Origin: Lycocorax pyrrhopterus obiensis
Lineage: Eukaryota; Chordata; Aves; Passeriformes; Paradisaeidae
Assembly: GCA_014706295.1 (NCBI GenBank)
Contig: JACSVZ010000014.1
Location: forward strand, 72,949,697 to 73,013,696
Length of the DNA stretch: 64,000 bases
Reading direction: 5' to 3'
Shown piece by piece: positions 34,584-49,133 of this stretch (its first letter is position 1; each line of letters begins with the position of its first letter). The notes below the pieces were generated by a model that saw only the letters and a program-made list of their open reading frames with translations, searched no databases and was not told the DNA's origin. The position numbers and the translations under genes are program-made.

Positions 34584-37500
34584 TTGATTGTCTGATACGG
34601 GTAACCTTTCAGTAACTGTTATTTTCTTGGATTCCAAAAATTATGATTTGCTCAATACACCTCTAACTTACACCTGTGGTGCTGGGTACCATTAAGGATG
34701 TGTGAATGATGTACATTGGCTTTTTCTTGCTTACGTCTGCCACGCAGAATTTCCCTCCCAAAACCTTCCTGAGAGACGGGACTTGACTAACCTGGCCACT
34801 GCTGCCTTAGTACTGCCTGAAAATAATCCTTTATCATTCAAGGACCTTCATTCATTAGCCAATTTATTAGATAACTTATTATTATTTGTGAGGTGTCTTC
34901 TTGCTCTTTGTCAAGATTCTCTTGGAGAATTGGATGTGAGCTGCAATGAAACACAACTCTGATCCTGGCATGTCCAGAGCTCACAGTTTAAACAGGCCAG
35001 AACCAATGCTGGATATGTGCTTTTATGTATATTTGCTTTGATATATGCTTTTATGTGTATTTCATGTGTTTGTTCACTGAGATAACCTCTGTACACTGCT
35101 GGATGGTCTGGACAGGTGCTTGAAGGGATATTTTATGTGCACACCACAAGGCAACCCAACCCCTGCTGATCCTGAAGTTCCTGCAAGGGGAGAGCTTTGG
35201 GTGATTCTTTTGGAATTGGTGGACATCAGGAAATTTCCTCCAAAAACACGTTCAGAAGGAGCAAGAGGCGGCCCCCAGGTAGACCGCGGAGGTGGGATGA
35301 GGCACAGAGCAGTGGTTACATCAGTCCTCTGATGGCACCCCACTGGTGGGCTCCCCCACCCTTCAGCGTGGCCCTGAGTCTTCTGCTCCCCCAGTGCTCT
35401 GGAAAACCTCCAAATCTGGTAAACCTGGTCAAGTTTGCCCAGCAATGGCTGCCTGGCCTAAAGGAACTCTTTGAGACCATTTCATACCAGTTAAGCATTG
35501 GCTGATATTTTGCACCAATGAGGGCCTGTAGGAGCAATGTGCTGGAACTGGATCTTCTCCCTCTCCCCGTTTTAGTGAACCAAGGGCTGAAAAACAACAA
35601 TTTGCACTTCAACAAACAGAAATTCCATCATTTGCTGTGTTTGGTGTGTTAGTACTGCTGAGAAAAGCTCACCCTTGAGGGAAGACCTTGGTGATTGCTT
35701 TCTAGTGGGTTTCGATATCACCTTGTGGACTTTGTCCAAGCAATCAAAGCAGAACATAAAAATGTACCAAAATAAAGCACTGAAAAGGAGAGGAATCTAT
35801 TTCAGAGTCTGAGAGGAGAACTCAGCCTTGGGAAAGAGAAAAACAAACAAACAGGTTGAAATACTGGCCTGTCTGAAACTGGTGACAAATCTCCCTCTGC
35901 TGTGCTGCCCCCACTTGTGTTCTAATATTTCAAAGAAAAATTGATTTTCCTAGCTTTGCTATTGACATGATGCTGATAGGGTAATAAGGAACTATTCAGA
36001 TCCAGCATACATGCTCACACTGTGCCAACCCTACTCAGCCCTTCACAACCAGAGGGAGGGAGAAAGTGGCAATTGTTAATAAATTTCCTCTGCAGATTTA
36101 TTTTACCTGCTGACATTTTGAGAAGCAACTCGATCCTCGTACTCTCAAATCCAACTGTGCCTGTGGGACACGAGCAGTTTGCATTAAATCATGAAGTCCT
36201 GTTCTGGCTCAAAGAGGATAATCACAATTTGTGTTTAGGAAAATGGGTGAAGTCATTGGGGTTATTAGTAACAAATGTGTAACAACCCAAGCTTTTCAAA
36301 GACCCCTCTGTATTCTCTCCAGGAGGGTTTCTGTTTGTGCTGCCACTGTGCCCTCAGGAAAAGCTGTGTGTATGACATGCAATACACACTGTTCTGACCT
36401 GTGTCCCATTTGAAAACCCAAGTGCTTTCTCCTTCTCTGTGTCCTGCATTCAAACTCTCTCCTTCCCACGTGGAGCTTCTCACATTTGTGAGTTTAAATG
36501 AGCTCAGAGTAAAGGCAGCATGTTCTGTTGAAAAAGTGGTCACTAATGAAGCGTGGTCTCCGGGATGAATCCAACATTTCCACACAGCAATGCTGGCTGT
36601 ACAGGGGTTATTTCATACATCACACACGAGGCAAAATGTGCTGTCTCAAGCCATGCCATGAAATGCAAATTATTGTCAGTTTTTAATGTCTTAATATCAG
36701 TCATGGTAAGTATCTAACAGTAGTGCCATCTCGGTGTTTCACTGGATATTTTCAAAACTTTGTGCAAGCTTAGTTATCAACAAAAATAAGCCAAGGGGGT
36801 GGAATGAAAAAACTGCCTTGCCCCCGATCCTGAAGAAAATGTCATAAAACCCATGTCACAAAACACCGTGAGGATGGTTACTGCAGAACTGCCACCCAGG
36901 TGTCACTTGATCCAAGGGACCAAGGCCAGCAACACAGTGGAAGGGTTGGATTGTGTCTAAAGGCTGGGAGCTCCTGCACAGCAATTTCAACAAGAAAGCA
37001 GGTAAATGGGCATGTTCTCCCTCATATAACCCCAAAACAGGAACACAGTGGGCCTTGTTGATAGATTTCACATCCTGGATTGTTTTTCTTCTCCAATACA
37101 ACTGAAAAAAACCTTGGGTTTGATTTTCTGGTTTTGTTTCACCCATCTGGCCAATTCCCAACTGGTAAAACTCTCATCAATGAAGCTATAAATTATAGTT
37201 TGATTATAGTTTGTATTTAATTGATGGCTCTTTCTGCTGCCTGTAGTCTGCTCTGGTAACAAGAGAGTGACAGGAGATGCAGGCAGCTGCTCTTTTGGAG
37301 TGGAAGTGGACCAGGAGATCTGAGAGGCCAGTAGACATTTTCTTTGAAGTTATTTTCAGTGTTTTTACAACCTATTTTGGGAAAGGAGAGGGAAAAAAAA
37401 ATCTTTATATATGTGAGGAACAGAATGAATTGACAGTGTCTTTTCGTGTGCTACTTCTTCCCCACACTGACGTGGGGCAGGGAGAAACATTCTGGCACCT

Positions 37501-37617
37501 TGTTCTAATAAATCTTCTTCAGTTTCTCATGGGGACACAGGCACAATATGTAATTTAGAAAACTTTGCAGGAGGGAAGCTCCAAGTTGCGTACATATTCT
37601 CTTTCCCGTCCGAGCAA
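34584..37617. other. Unique non-coding sequence up to the assembly gap
   Basis: No gene or repeat family is recognised. A GC-richer patch at 35240-35450 carries overlapping 60-120-codon frames on both strands without domains. Confidence 0.5.
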
Positions 37618-38182
37618 NNNNNNNNNNNNNNNNNNNNNNNNNNNNNNNNNNNNNNNNNNNNNNNNNNNNNNNNNNNNNNNNNNNNNNNNNNNNNNNNNNN
37701 NNNNNNNNNNNNNNNNNNNNNNNNNNNNNNNNNNNNNNNNNNNNNNNNNNNNNNNNNNNNNNNNNNNNNNNNNNNNNNNNNNNNNNNNNNNNNNNNNNNN
37801 NNNNNNNNNNNNNNNNNNNNNNNNNNNNNNNNNNNNNNNNNNNNNNNNNNNNNNNNNNNNNNNNNNNNNNNNNNNNNNNNNNNNNNNNNNNNNNNNNNNN
37901 NNNNNNNNNNNNNNNNNNNNNNNNNNNNNNNNNNNNNNNNNNNNNNNNNNNNNNNNNNNNNNNNNNNNNNNNNNNNNNNNNNNNNNNNNNNNNNNNNNNN
38001 NNNNNNNNNNNNNNNNNNNNNNNNNNNNNNNNNNNNNNNNNNNNNNNNNNNNNNNNNNNNNNNNNNNNNNNNNNNNNNNNNNNNNNNNNNNNNNNNNNNN
38101 NNNNNNNNNNNNNNNNNNNNNNNNNNNNNNNNNNNNNNNNNNNNNNNNNNNNNNNNNNNNNNNNNNNNNNNNNNNNNNNNNN
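37618..38182. other. Assembly gap (565 N)
   Basis: A run of undetermined bases. The number of N may be an estimate or exact. The open frames that cross it exist only because N is never read as a stop. Confidence 0.99.
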
Positions 38183-41100
38183 TTATCCCTAGTACTGCTA
38201 GAAAGGAGCCTCACTGGAACAGAACAGTCTGTGATTAGATGAATAATTTCTCAATTCCTTTAAAAAACAGCAAAAATATATCTGAAAGGGATGACATCTA
38301 GAAGGTCATGATCACAAGTGAAGGAAAATAGTTAAGGATCTCCTGATGAAATGCCTTCAACAAGGTCTATGCCACCAAAAAAAAAAAAACCCCGATGTGG
38401 TAAAGAGGGAGGCAGAATTTTGAAAACTCTTTTTTTCCCTCCCAATTCAAATGAAGAACTAAAACACTCAAAAGTGGAAATGCATATATGCACCCTAAAG
38501 TCAACAGGTAGAAATAAATGTGTTCCTTTCCAATTACTGACAATGAAATGTACATTGAAAATGCATTGTAATTAAATTATTAATATTTCTTCTAAGACTT
38601 TGTGATAGGACACTTCTTGCCAGCTCCTCAGAATCTTTTTCAGAGAACATTAAATTTATAAGAAGAAATTACTTTTTCTTGAAGAATGTAATGAGAACGA
38701 GAAAGAGTGACAAAGTTGTAGTCTCTTCCCGGTGTGTCATTGGAAACAATAAGGTTTTGTGTTGGTTTTTTTTGTTGCTGTTTTCTAATTAGCTCCTTTA
38801 GTACTCTCACATTTCAGTGCCTGAGGCACAAAGCACCCAGCAGAACAGAGCTCAGCACCTGCACCTTGCTCACCCTTGGCATTTCCATGCTGAAAATCCT
38901 GGGCATGGATGGAGGGAGCTGTGCAGCTCTGCGAGTCTCCAGAGCTCAGGCTTTAGCTGTGCCTCCCCTTCTTTGTTCCAGCAAACCCATTGTGATTCAG
39001 CTGGAGCTTCAGGCACTCAGCTTTCCAGCACATTGTGTGTGGCTTTATCTGCACAAGTCTCATTTGTTCTAAACATGAGGGGGAAAATTATCGTTGCAGG
39101 CTTTGCGGGGAAGTGGAATGTGGTCCATGAAAGCCTAGTCGAGGATGCTCGAGGAGAGATGAGGGAGAGGTTTGTGTATGATAGGCTTCTTTTTTGTTGA
39201 TTGATTTTGCAAATTGTTTCAAATCTCTGAAGGAAGGAAGATGTAACATAGCCAAATCCCACTGGATTCACTGTTGGACATCCACAGGGACTTCTGGACC
39301 AAGACAGATCAAATGCAGGCTTTGATGCAGGTGTGTCAGTCAGGAAATACAGAGAGTTGCATGCTCATACATAAAAGACACAGCAGAAGCTTCACTTCCT
39401 ACCTGGTCTGAGAAAAGAAACGTTCAGCAGGGATTACATGAGTCATTTCACACAGCCAATCAAACTTTCAGACAAACTCCATCTGAAACCCAAAACTCCG
39501 TGGGTTTGTTCAGTGTGGACAGCTCTCAGAGCCCGTGCGCTGGGACAGGCCATTCTCATTTCCCGTGTCCTTTCTGGAGAGAAACAACAACAATCCCCAG
39601 GTTCACTGGTGAATTTAAGAGTACCCAGCCCAAAGAACCCTCCCAAACCTGGCTGCTGTGGGGGCCTGGAGCAGCCAAGCTCATTGTGCACTCCTCAGCC
39701 TGCACTGAGTCCTGTTCCTGAGCAGCCTCACCCGCAGCTTCCCCTCCACTCATCCCCTCTGCAGCCAGGCCTGGCCACTCTCTGACTCCTACGAAACACA
39801 CACGATGCCTGGGTCTGAAATGATGAGTCTAAATCAGAGGGCAGTCGTCCATCTGGAGCTGAGGGACCTGGATTTATTGTTCACCAGGAGATTGCCCTGA
39901 TGGTCCTGTCGGGAGCCTGCACCAATGAGTGAGAGCATCCTCCACTCCCACCTCTGCTGCACTGATGAGGGTCACCAGGAGCTCAGCACTGCTGGAGCAG
40001 GGAAGGATGCAGGGAGAAGTCTCCCATCAGTCACTGTGTTGGTGGAGGAGGGCGGAGGTTCAGCCTCCACCCCTGGAGGAAGTCCAGCAGGGCGATGGAC
40101 TCCAAAATGTGCCCTCTCAGGATGTAAAAATGACCATTTCACACCAATGCTGGAAACCAGAGTGCTCGTGCCTGCCTGCAAATCTTTTGTGGGAGTATCT
40201 CAGTCTCCTTGAGGGCACAAATACTGGTTATGGTGTCTTCATTCAAAAATGCTCACTCCTCATTTCCCTCCTTTCCTTCCCTTCCATGATTTATGTAAGG
40301 AGACAGAAAAGATCAGCTGAGTTCCCTCTGCTGTTTCTTGGCTTTTCTGTCCCATCAGCTTAAGTTGTCTTGAGCAACGCCTTCTGTGAATGATAATTTT
40401 CAGCCTATTCTACCTCATTAGGAAGCTTTTTTTCCTTGATAAACATCCCAAACCCTCCATTTCTTATTTCAACCCAATTATGCCCACTTATCCCCTTACA
40501 CAAGCAAGTTTTTGTTCCCCAACTGCATCTCAAATCCCTGTGTCTCACACACCAGTTTCATACAGAATAGCACATATTCAATTAGCTCTTTTTTTTCCCC
40601 TCTTCTGGAAAAAAACTTTTAACCTACAGCTTGGTTCTGGTTGTATTAAAGGAATAAGGGAACATAACAATGGCCTCACCTGTAACAAAGAGAAAGTCCT
40701 GCAGCAGTAACTGCAAACAGAATCAAGGTGAAAATAAAAAATTTTGGGAGTTTGCAGTCACATAAAAACTCCCACTACTTTACTTGGAAATTATTTGCAG
40801 AGTTCTTTAATTTGGTTACTGATACATTCAAGTGAGCAGCAATTTCTGAGAGCTGCAGCATTGTTGTTCTGTCAAATTTCACACACGAGAGCATTTGCAT
40901 GAGAAAAAAAATAGGTTTCTTCACCTCTGCTACTGGCACAAATTCAACCACCAAACCTCAGTATTCCCCACATAAAACATACCTCAAGTAGGAAGTTTTT
41001 CATCAGCTGATCTATCCACACAGCTTTCATCTGGACTCCCTTAAACATTTTCTGTTTATGTCTCAGCTTCTCACTCGCCTGTGACAGAAGGCATCACTAA

Positions 41101-43227
41101 AACTTCTCAAACTGACAACTTTGAGTCTGGTGCATGTAAACACAAAACATCAATTTATAAACCAAATTCATAAACCAGAGTTTATAAACTGAGTGCTAAG
41201 CCTGAATGATTATGATCTGTAAATACATTGTCAAAAGGGTGATTCCAATTATTTTATAACCCTAATTTCTAAGTCTGAGCTCAGTTCTAAATCTAAACCC
41301 TCTAAATCTGCCCTTTCAGAATTAACTGGTTTTGAAAGTAGCTGATAAATAAAAAGTATTAGCAAGAAACTCCAGAAAAATTCATACACTTTCTGTCACC
41401 TTAAGTAAATAATAGATAAAGAAACCTACTCATCTGCTCTGATATTATTCTTCAGTGCATTTGCTCATCATAAGTGTTTTTATTAACATTAATAAAGATT
41501 ATTCTTCATCTTCTTGAAAATAATTCACCTAAACCGTAGGAGCAGTGAGCTTCCTTTCAGAGCTGCTTTTGGAAAGAATGAAAGCACTTGAAACTTTGGA
41601 ACCTTGACTCATTCAAAGGTTTAGTACAACACAATTTCACATTGATTCCTTTTTTTCCCCCTCCGTGGTCAAGCCAAATTTACACTGATGTCACCTGTAG
41701 TACCTCATCAATTGACATAAGACACAGTGTCCTAAGATTTGTAAATATTTTCAACCTTGACTTTTAGAGCAAGTGGAAAACGCCCAGTGTTGCCCATCAG
41801 TGAGGTTCTTTCAGGGTAAAACTTAGGCAGGGGGGAAAGGAGACCTGATACCCTGTCCTTATGATTTAGTGGCGTGAGAGAGCTCAAAACACTTCATCTT
41901 CAAAACATCACCTGTCTTCCTCCAGCCTTCCTTGCTTCTGAAAGCCTTCTACAGTCTGTCACCTTCCCAGTCGGCAAAGTCAACACAACAATTAAGAAAT
42001 TTAAGAAAAAACTGGTTTTAACCTTTTTTTTGCAGTGGCCTTTTCTCCTGTGGCTTTGGCAAGGACAGCTCTGGATGCTGGGTGCACCCTGCTTTGATTA
42101 ATCACAGATGGAGCTGCTGAGGTTGAAGTGAGCACTCCCAAAGAAGCACATCCACACACTCCCCCTTCCCTCCCAGCTTTACCCTCCTCTGTAAATCAAG
42201 CAAGAAATAAACCAGATCCCCTCTGCCTTCTGCTATCAGTGCCATGGATAATCCTCACCCCCCACCCCACCCCCCCCCCCGTAACAATCCATGTGGCCAA
42301 TAATCAGTCAAAGGGAGGGGATTAACAGCAGTGAGAAAATGCACCGTGACAAAACATTTTTCCTTGCACCCTTGCTCCTGGTCAGAAACCTGTCAGGACA
42401 AGCACCTTCTCAGGCTAATTGCTGACAAATGTGGGATGAACAGCCTGTTATCACAGCCAGCTCCCCTCCCTTTTTGAGAGAAGGGATGCAATTAAAGCCT
42501 TAAGTATTATGCAGAACGTGACATCCGTTTATTGTTCTTGTTGCACACAAATGGAGCTTTATCTCATTTCATACACCAGATGCTGTTGTGAAACACATTT
42601 GGGGAAGAGGCAGGCCTGGGAAATTCTGGGTGAAGAAGTTACAGGAAGGGAAAGAAATGCCTCATTTTGTGTGTGAGCTGGCAGGTTCTGTGGCAGCACC
42701 TGGCTGTGGCAAAAGGTGTGGGATGAGTCCACGCTGCTGGGGCTTGGAGACACAACAGCTCACAGTCAGGAGTATTTCCCTCCATAAATTGCTGGAAGAG
42801 CTATGCTTGGCTGGAAAAAACAGGTGAGGAGAGAAAACATCATAATGAGTGCAACCAGAAGTCCACTCAGACTCTCATCAGAGAATTTTCTTCAGTGGGC
42901 ATTGCCCAGTGGTATAAGGTGTATTCTGCTAATTAGTCAGGATGAGTCAAAGGTGAAATCCTGCTGTTAACTCCTTGAACAAAGACTAGGGATGTTTTCC
43001 TTGCAGCCCAGCAGACACGATCAGCTGCTCCTGTGGCTGGCAGCCCCTGAGCTGTCACTGCTGTTACAACACAGTGTTGATTGTGCACAGCAGCATTGGC
43101 AGCCCTGTGCCCTCACGGGGTCTCAGCCCTTGGCCAAGCACCCCACACCAGCCCTGGGCTGTGTGGAGACCCCTCCAGTGCCAGGATATTCCACAGATGG
43201 ACAAGAACTCATAGCCTTGCATATATA
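38183..43227. other. Unique non-coding sequence
   Basis: About 5 kb without a recognisable gene or transposon. GC-richer patches at 38820-39010 and 39500-40130 carry short overlapping frames (up to 144 codons) in several phases and on both strands, with no domain. A C-rich run at 42257 is listed separately. Confidence 0.5.
42257..42280 (+). repeat. C-rich run (CCCCCCACCCCACCCCCCCCCC type)
   Basis: Twenty-four bases, nearly all C, interrupted by two A. The opposite strand is G-rich and could form a G-quadruplex-like structure. Confidence 0.9.
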
Positions 43228-43287
43228 TTGGGTTGGAACTGGATGATCATTAAGGTCCCTTCCGACCCAAACTTTTCTGTGATTCTC
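43228..43287 (+). mobile_element. CR1 LINE, short 3' tail fragment
   Basis: TTGGGTTGGAACTGGATGAT, TTAAGGTCCCTTCCGACCCA and TTCTGTGATTCTCC reproduce the plus-strand CR1 3' UTR end in order. It is truncated to about 60 bp. Upstream sequence is not recognisable as CR1. Confidence 0.9.
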
Positions 43288-46200
43288 CCGTGGACAAGCC
43301 ACCAGGCTATTAAGAACAGTGATAAGTGCAATTTAACTCTTAGCTATGTTAACAGCAATTAAAGCAAGCAGTCTGTTCTTACATCTCTGAACATCAGGAG
43401 TTACACCCTTATTTCACACAGCCTGACCCATCACTGCTCTTAATTTCATGTATAATTAATCAGACGTTCAGAAACCCAGTACCTCTAATTTTCCTTTACT
43501 TCCATAACTTCCACTTTGTGATAATGAGGAGAAAAGTGGCTAAATATTATTGAGCAGACCCTTGATAAAGGAAATATAAACTTTGCAATGCCTTTTGCAG
43601 ACTTCACACACAGATGTGGATTAAACCTGCAGTGAAACACCTCACTTTTCTAAATGTAAATGGTTTTAAAGCTTTAATTTTTTATGAGCCTTTCCGTTGT
43701 AATGATCTCTTTGGGGCTGACAAAACTATTCACCTCAGTAGGTTTTATCCTGCCGCAAGATAGTATACATCCTAAATTTAAAAAAGGAAAATCAGAATCT
43801 CTCAGATCAGTGATTTTTTTTCACTATTGTTTGCAAGAGGGATTTTTGTACCTATTCACGGATCATCTGATCCTGCCAATACGAGACAGGAGTTGCTCTG
43901 CTGGAAGAGACAAGGCCTTATCTCACCCAGAAACACCTCCCTCCCTGTGAGCACAGCCAGCAGTGGCTCATCCTGGTGCCTGCAGATCAGTGCATATTTG
44001 GCAGGTGGGCTTCCCCTCCTGCAGGCTGAGCTCCCAGCAAAGCGTGCTTTGTGGTGATTAATATTGTGGGATGATATCGTGGATTAGGATTTTCTCCTCC
44101 TTCCCCCTTACCCTTGTGCAAGGCTTCCATGAACGGCAATCCTTTGTTCAAACACATCCTCCCCTGCTCATGCTCAGGGCAAGAATCACACATGTGCTGC
44201 TATCTCTTGCCTGGGACCCAAAATGAAAGGCAAAAATTGTATTTTAAGGCTAGGTGGTTTAATTAATGCTGCAAGCTCCTTGGATGGTGCTGTTTTCAAT
44301 ACAAGGATAGAATTTCTTCCAGCTTGCATTTATTTTTGACAAAGACAATTGTCCTCTTTGCACCTCCTGCTGCCAGCCTGCAGTTCTAGCTGTCCCAGGC
44401 TAACCTGCTTTCTTGTGTGCCATGCTCTTCAAAAAACAGGCAGAGATGTCCCTCCACACATCTATTTCTTTGGAAAAGAAAAAAAAAAGAGGTTATTTGC
44501 TTCTTTGGGGGCAAAGGCTTTGGAAGCAAAATAATCTGAACCAAGCCTTAGAAGGTTATTTAAAAAATAAATAAAACAAACAAACAATCAAGCAAAGCTT
44601 GCTGCAGATGGCTGGGAGCAGCACCTCATTTTTCATTATGGGGGGTGGCTGGTGACTTTATTTTTCTTGGCCCTGAGAAAGACCAAGCATTCCTTGAGCC
44701 ATGTAAATATCCAGCTACGCCTCACTCAGTGCAAGAGGAGCACATACATTAGTGGCTTTTCATCAGACACATGCTAGCTGCTCCGAGGCTGAGCTTTCAG
44801 GGGGGTGGGCAGAGGAAGGGGTAACAAAGTTCATGGGAACCTCTCCAGTCCCTTCCCTTCCCAAAGCAGCCCCTGCAGAATGCTGTTAGCAAGGTATTTG
44901 TGATGCTTCCAGGGCAAAATCTCAGGGCGACCTGGGGAACTGCGTTCTCATCTAGTACCTTGTCACCAACTGTGGCCAGTGTGGACCACTTCAAAGGCAG
45001 ACATGGCCGGCCCAGGCCACCCACGGAGAAAGTTTATCCCCAAATCTTTCTAGCCAGGGATGGGTCTAAGGTTTTGGGAATTCTCTCTGGGAGAGCACAA
45101 GGCCATTCACCTTCGTGGTGGCAGTTGTCAGAGAAGGCACCAGGAGCAGACCCAGGATATGACTTTAAGTCATTATCCGGTGAAGTGGCTGCAAATCAGG
45201 CATTGAAAACACATGCTGCACTCCCAAACCAGAGAGCTGTCACTGTTAAATGATATCACAGCTGGCCGGGAGGAATTCTCCTCTGGTGGGCAGAAATGCC
45301 TCTCCTGACTGGTTTTGTGGATGCATTCTTCCTCCCCGTTGTTCATTGTCTGAGACAACTTGAGCTGCCTCTCCAGTCTGTGGTGTGAGATCCAGATTCC
45401 TCTTCCTCATACAGAACATGTAAAACAAACGAAGAAAACAAAATTACCAACACCAGACGTTTCCCTGATACTTTGAATATGTAAAAAGACGTTATTTTTG
45501 AATGGAGTGAAAACATTTTATCTGGTAATTCCAAGTGAATGCTCATTTTTCTTGAAAAGAAGCATCTGGATCCCCTAGGCACCTCTGCAAAACTCAGGCT
45601 CGGTTTAAATGTGGTTGTAAAAATCATATTCGAGTGTTTGGCAGTCCTTTCTTCCTGGAACCCCAAGAAAAATCTTATCTGAGTATGAGGGCAGGAGTCA
45701 GAAGGCAGTAACAGAGCAACTGACTGAACACTTACAGCTAAATTCTGCAAGTAGGGAAACTTCAGTGTTCTCCTCGACAACTTTCAGGATACAATACAAA
45801 ATATTTCCCTTGAATTTTTTTTCCTAAGCATTAGAAAGTTCAGCCCAACAAAGGAATTGTTCTGCATAGGTTCTTGTTTTAATGTCTTGGCTTTGTGTTC
45901 AGGAAGACGTAAGACAAAGACAGCTTTTAGTGTGGATGACAGCACAGGAGATCCTAATTACACCTGGCGAAAAACAATTCTTGTCTTTCGATGAACAGCT
46001 TTTTTTAAAAGAGGAAGAAAATACGCTTAGGCTGAAAAGACAGGTCTTTAGGCATTTTTTGGTTTTTTAAAAATCACTCCAAAAACTTCACATTTTGAGA
46101 CAAGACACCTCTTTCATTTAGCTCAGAAGATCTTTTCACCTTCTGAACTTACTTAATTATAAAAAAAAGAAGGCAAAAAAAAAAGCAAATCCAAAAGTTT

Positions 46201-48970
46201 TCTTTTTAAAGGACAATACGTTTTATTAATTAAAAAAATTTTGTTTAATAATTTCAAAATTTAAAAAACCATTGAATTTCTTAGCTAAAGTATCAACTCT
46301 ATTTCCCTGCAAGTCTGTCCTGTGAAAAGCAACTTTTGGCACTTGTATGATTACATGGTTCTATTCCCGTGAGTAGAGGGACCAGAGATTCCCCAATACA
46401 TCCCTAAACTAAGACCAAACCTGGTGTTTAATTAACACCATTCACATTACTTGATCTAGAGACTCCTTGGTGCTGTTGTAGGAGGAGTGCAAAGAGCTGA
46501 ATCACAACAACCCTTTTTTTATTTCGCTCCATCTCCATGCCAGCAGCTGGATGTCTCCTCTTCAGAGCTGGATGGGTAAAACAGAGAGAACTCATGGGTT
46601 GAGATGAAGACAGTTCCATAGAGAAAGCAAAAGCCATGCACACAAGCAAAGCAAGACAAGGAATTCATTCCCTCCTTCCCATTCAGCAGCTCCAGGAGAG
46701 CAGGGTCCCTACCTGTAACAGTGACCTGGGAAGACAAACACCACCACCCCCAGCACCCCCCTTCTTCCCTGTTCCTCCCCTTCCCACACTGAGCACGATG
46801 GATGCCAAACGGTCTGGAATATCCCCTTGGTCACTTCTGGTCACCTGTCCTGGCTGTGTCCCCTCCACCCTCCCCCACGCCCCCAGCCCCTCCCCAGCGT
46901 GGCCACACGAGGGGCAGGAAAGGCCTTGGCTCTGGGTGAGCTCAGCGATGCCAAAAACATCTCTGAATCATCAGCCCTGTGTTCAGCACAGACCCGAACA
47001 CAGCCCCACAGCAGACGCTGGGAAATGAACTCCACCCAGCCAAAACCAGCACAATCCCACAAACAGCTGCAGTGAGCTCCCAGCACCACAGCCTGCCTCT
47101 CACTATCCTAGGTTTTACCAAAAAGGATCTTTTCAATGAGAAGTCACACTCAGGGAGTGAAAATTGGTGTTTTTCCTTTTAATGAGAAACGAGATAACAA
47201 TTCCCCAGCATGGCAGACAGGAAAGGAAAATAATGTCGGTGTGTATGTATTCTGCTCTGGGGTCTTAAGGATCACAGTTGCATTGGACCTTCAGCTGAGA
47301 GGTTTGCAATCATGCCCCAGAAGTTCCTTTACTAATAACTATATTTCAGAATGCCCCTTGATCTGGATTCAGCACTGTTTGCAAGAAAAGAAAGCACAAT
47401 CAGGGCAGGGCACAGCCCAAGAATTTTGTTATTAACATCTTCTTTGTCTTTTCCTACAGCAACTCCTCTTATCTGTCCAAGGAGCCAAGCCCATCACGTT
47501 ATAAAGAAGATGGGTGTTAAGATGACAGGAGGATAATCTCACCTGAGGGACAGAGAAAAGGCCACAGACCAGGACCAGGAAACAGAAGGGGAAGACCCAT
47601 GACTGAAATGTCACCAACAGCAGGAGTCATTTAACAGCACTGACAATGTAACATCAATAGTAATAAAATAAAAATTAGTGCTGCACCCCCATTTCCCTTC
47701 CCCCACAATATAACTCTTCTTCTGGCTTGGTATTTGAAAGCTGAGTTGTTTTGTTAGTAATCAGGAGAATGGTGAGAACTTAAACAAACCTGTTTGGTGA
47801 GAAAGCTCCCTTGAAAAAAATTTAAAACAAAGTAAATTCTCAAGATGGGAGACAAAAGGAGAGAGAAGGAGAATAATAAAAGTCAACTGAGAAGTCTCCA
47901 AGGGAAAAAAAAAAAAGGAAGACTTAATTATGCACTAGTTTCTTTTCCTAGCATGTTTCTTGACTTGGCACAGCTGGAAAATGGAAAGCTCGCTGCCAAA
48001 ATATCAAATGTCCCTCGTGTGGGCTCAGTGCTCGTAAAGTTATGTGTGTGTCTTTCTCTCCCTCTGTCTGATTGCACAGAAAGATGAAACGAAGGGCTCA
48101 GCGAGATAAATACTGGCAGCTGTCTGGAAGCTCACTGCAGCGGGCAGGGTCCCTCGCAAGGAGCCACAAGGGGCTTTTTCAACTTTCTTTTGGCCAAGGA
48201 AGCAGCGAATTCTGAAACTGGGTCTTTCCAGAGGACACTGCTGTCAAGTCCCCAGGCCCACTTGCCATGTTTTCAGTGATAAATTGCCATTCTGTGGACA
48301 TGCTTCTGCAGAAGGATGTGCCACGGAGTTAAAAGCTGTTTTGTTTCACAAAGGAGTGGGCTTCCCTTTGCAGCCTGCAAACAATGAGCTTTCTGTACAG
48401 TCAGTCCTATGATAGGGCTGTGAAAGGATGTGAAGTTTAGCACAGAAACAGGCCCCAGGCTCCATGGTACAACTCACCCATGAAAATGCTGACCTTTTCC
48501 ATTCAAATATTACACAGATTTTATATATTTAAATCAGGATTACATACCATTTTTGAAAGAAGCTGGAGTCCTACACAATAAATCTTCTAGATTTCTAGTC
48601 CTTGGGACCAGAAACAGTACTTTTCTGCCCAACTAGTGTCTATTTCTTCAAAGAGATCTTGCCCAGATTCCATTTCATTTGGCTTGCAATCTTTTGTGAC
48701 TTCACTTCCTTTTCCGCTAATTGACGGCAGGGAATATTTCAGGCTGTTACAGCTGAAAATAAAAATAAGAAATATTGTGATTTATCTTTAGACTTGCAAA
48801 GATAATCATATATCCTTGTGACACTGTCACATAAATAAAAATATAGTTTCTAGCTAGTTACGACTAACTTAGCCCTGACCATCCCAGCATGGGTCTTAAT
48901 GTGATGGAATGGAGCAGGGATTTGCAAACCAGATGTGAATAGTGCTGGGATTTTGTCGGGCCATAACCTT
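43288..48970. other. Unique non-coding sequence
   Basis: No gene is recognised. Frames of 100-145 codons (44900-45253 plus, 45343-45780 minus, 46636-47028 plus) have no domain. The first and third lie in GC-richer patches. Small A-rich runs occur near 44557-44586 and 46160-46185. Confidence 0.5.
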
Positions 48971-49128
48971 ATGGAATGGAATGGAATGGAATGGAATGGA
49001 ATGGAATGGAATAGAATAGAATAGAATAGAATAGAATAGAATAGAATAGAATAGAATAGAATAGAATAGAATAGAATAGAATAGAATAGAATAGAATAGA
49101 ATAGAATAGAATAGAATAGAATAGAATA
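48971..49128 (+). repeat. Pentanucleotide array: (GGAAT)8 then (AGAAT)~23
   Basis: Eight GGAAT-type units (48971-49010) switch by a single G-to-A change per unit to about 23 AGAAT-type units (49011-49128), with no other interruption. The array sits where the AATCATAGAAT-like terminal repeat of a minus-strand CR1 should be, so it is most simply an expansion of that tail. The two minus-strand frames with FYSIL repeats are by-products. Confidence 0.97.
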
Positions 49129-49133
49129 GGAGT

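Noticed and set aside
34359..34637. Poly-Leu/Phe minus-strand frame
   Set aside because: Translation of the AAAAAG microsatellite.
37555..38242. 219- and 225-codon frames on both strands
   Set aside because: They cross the N gap, where stops cannot be read. Artefact.
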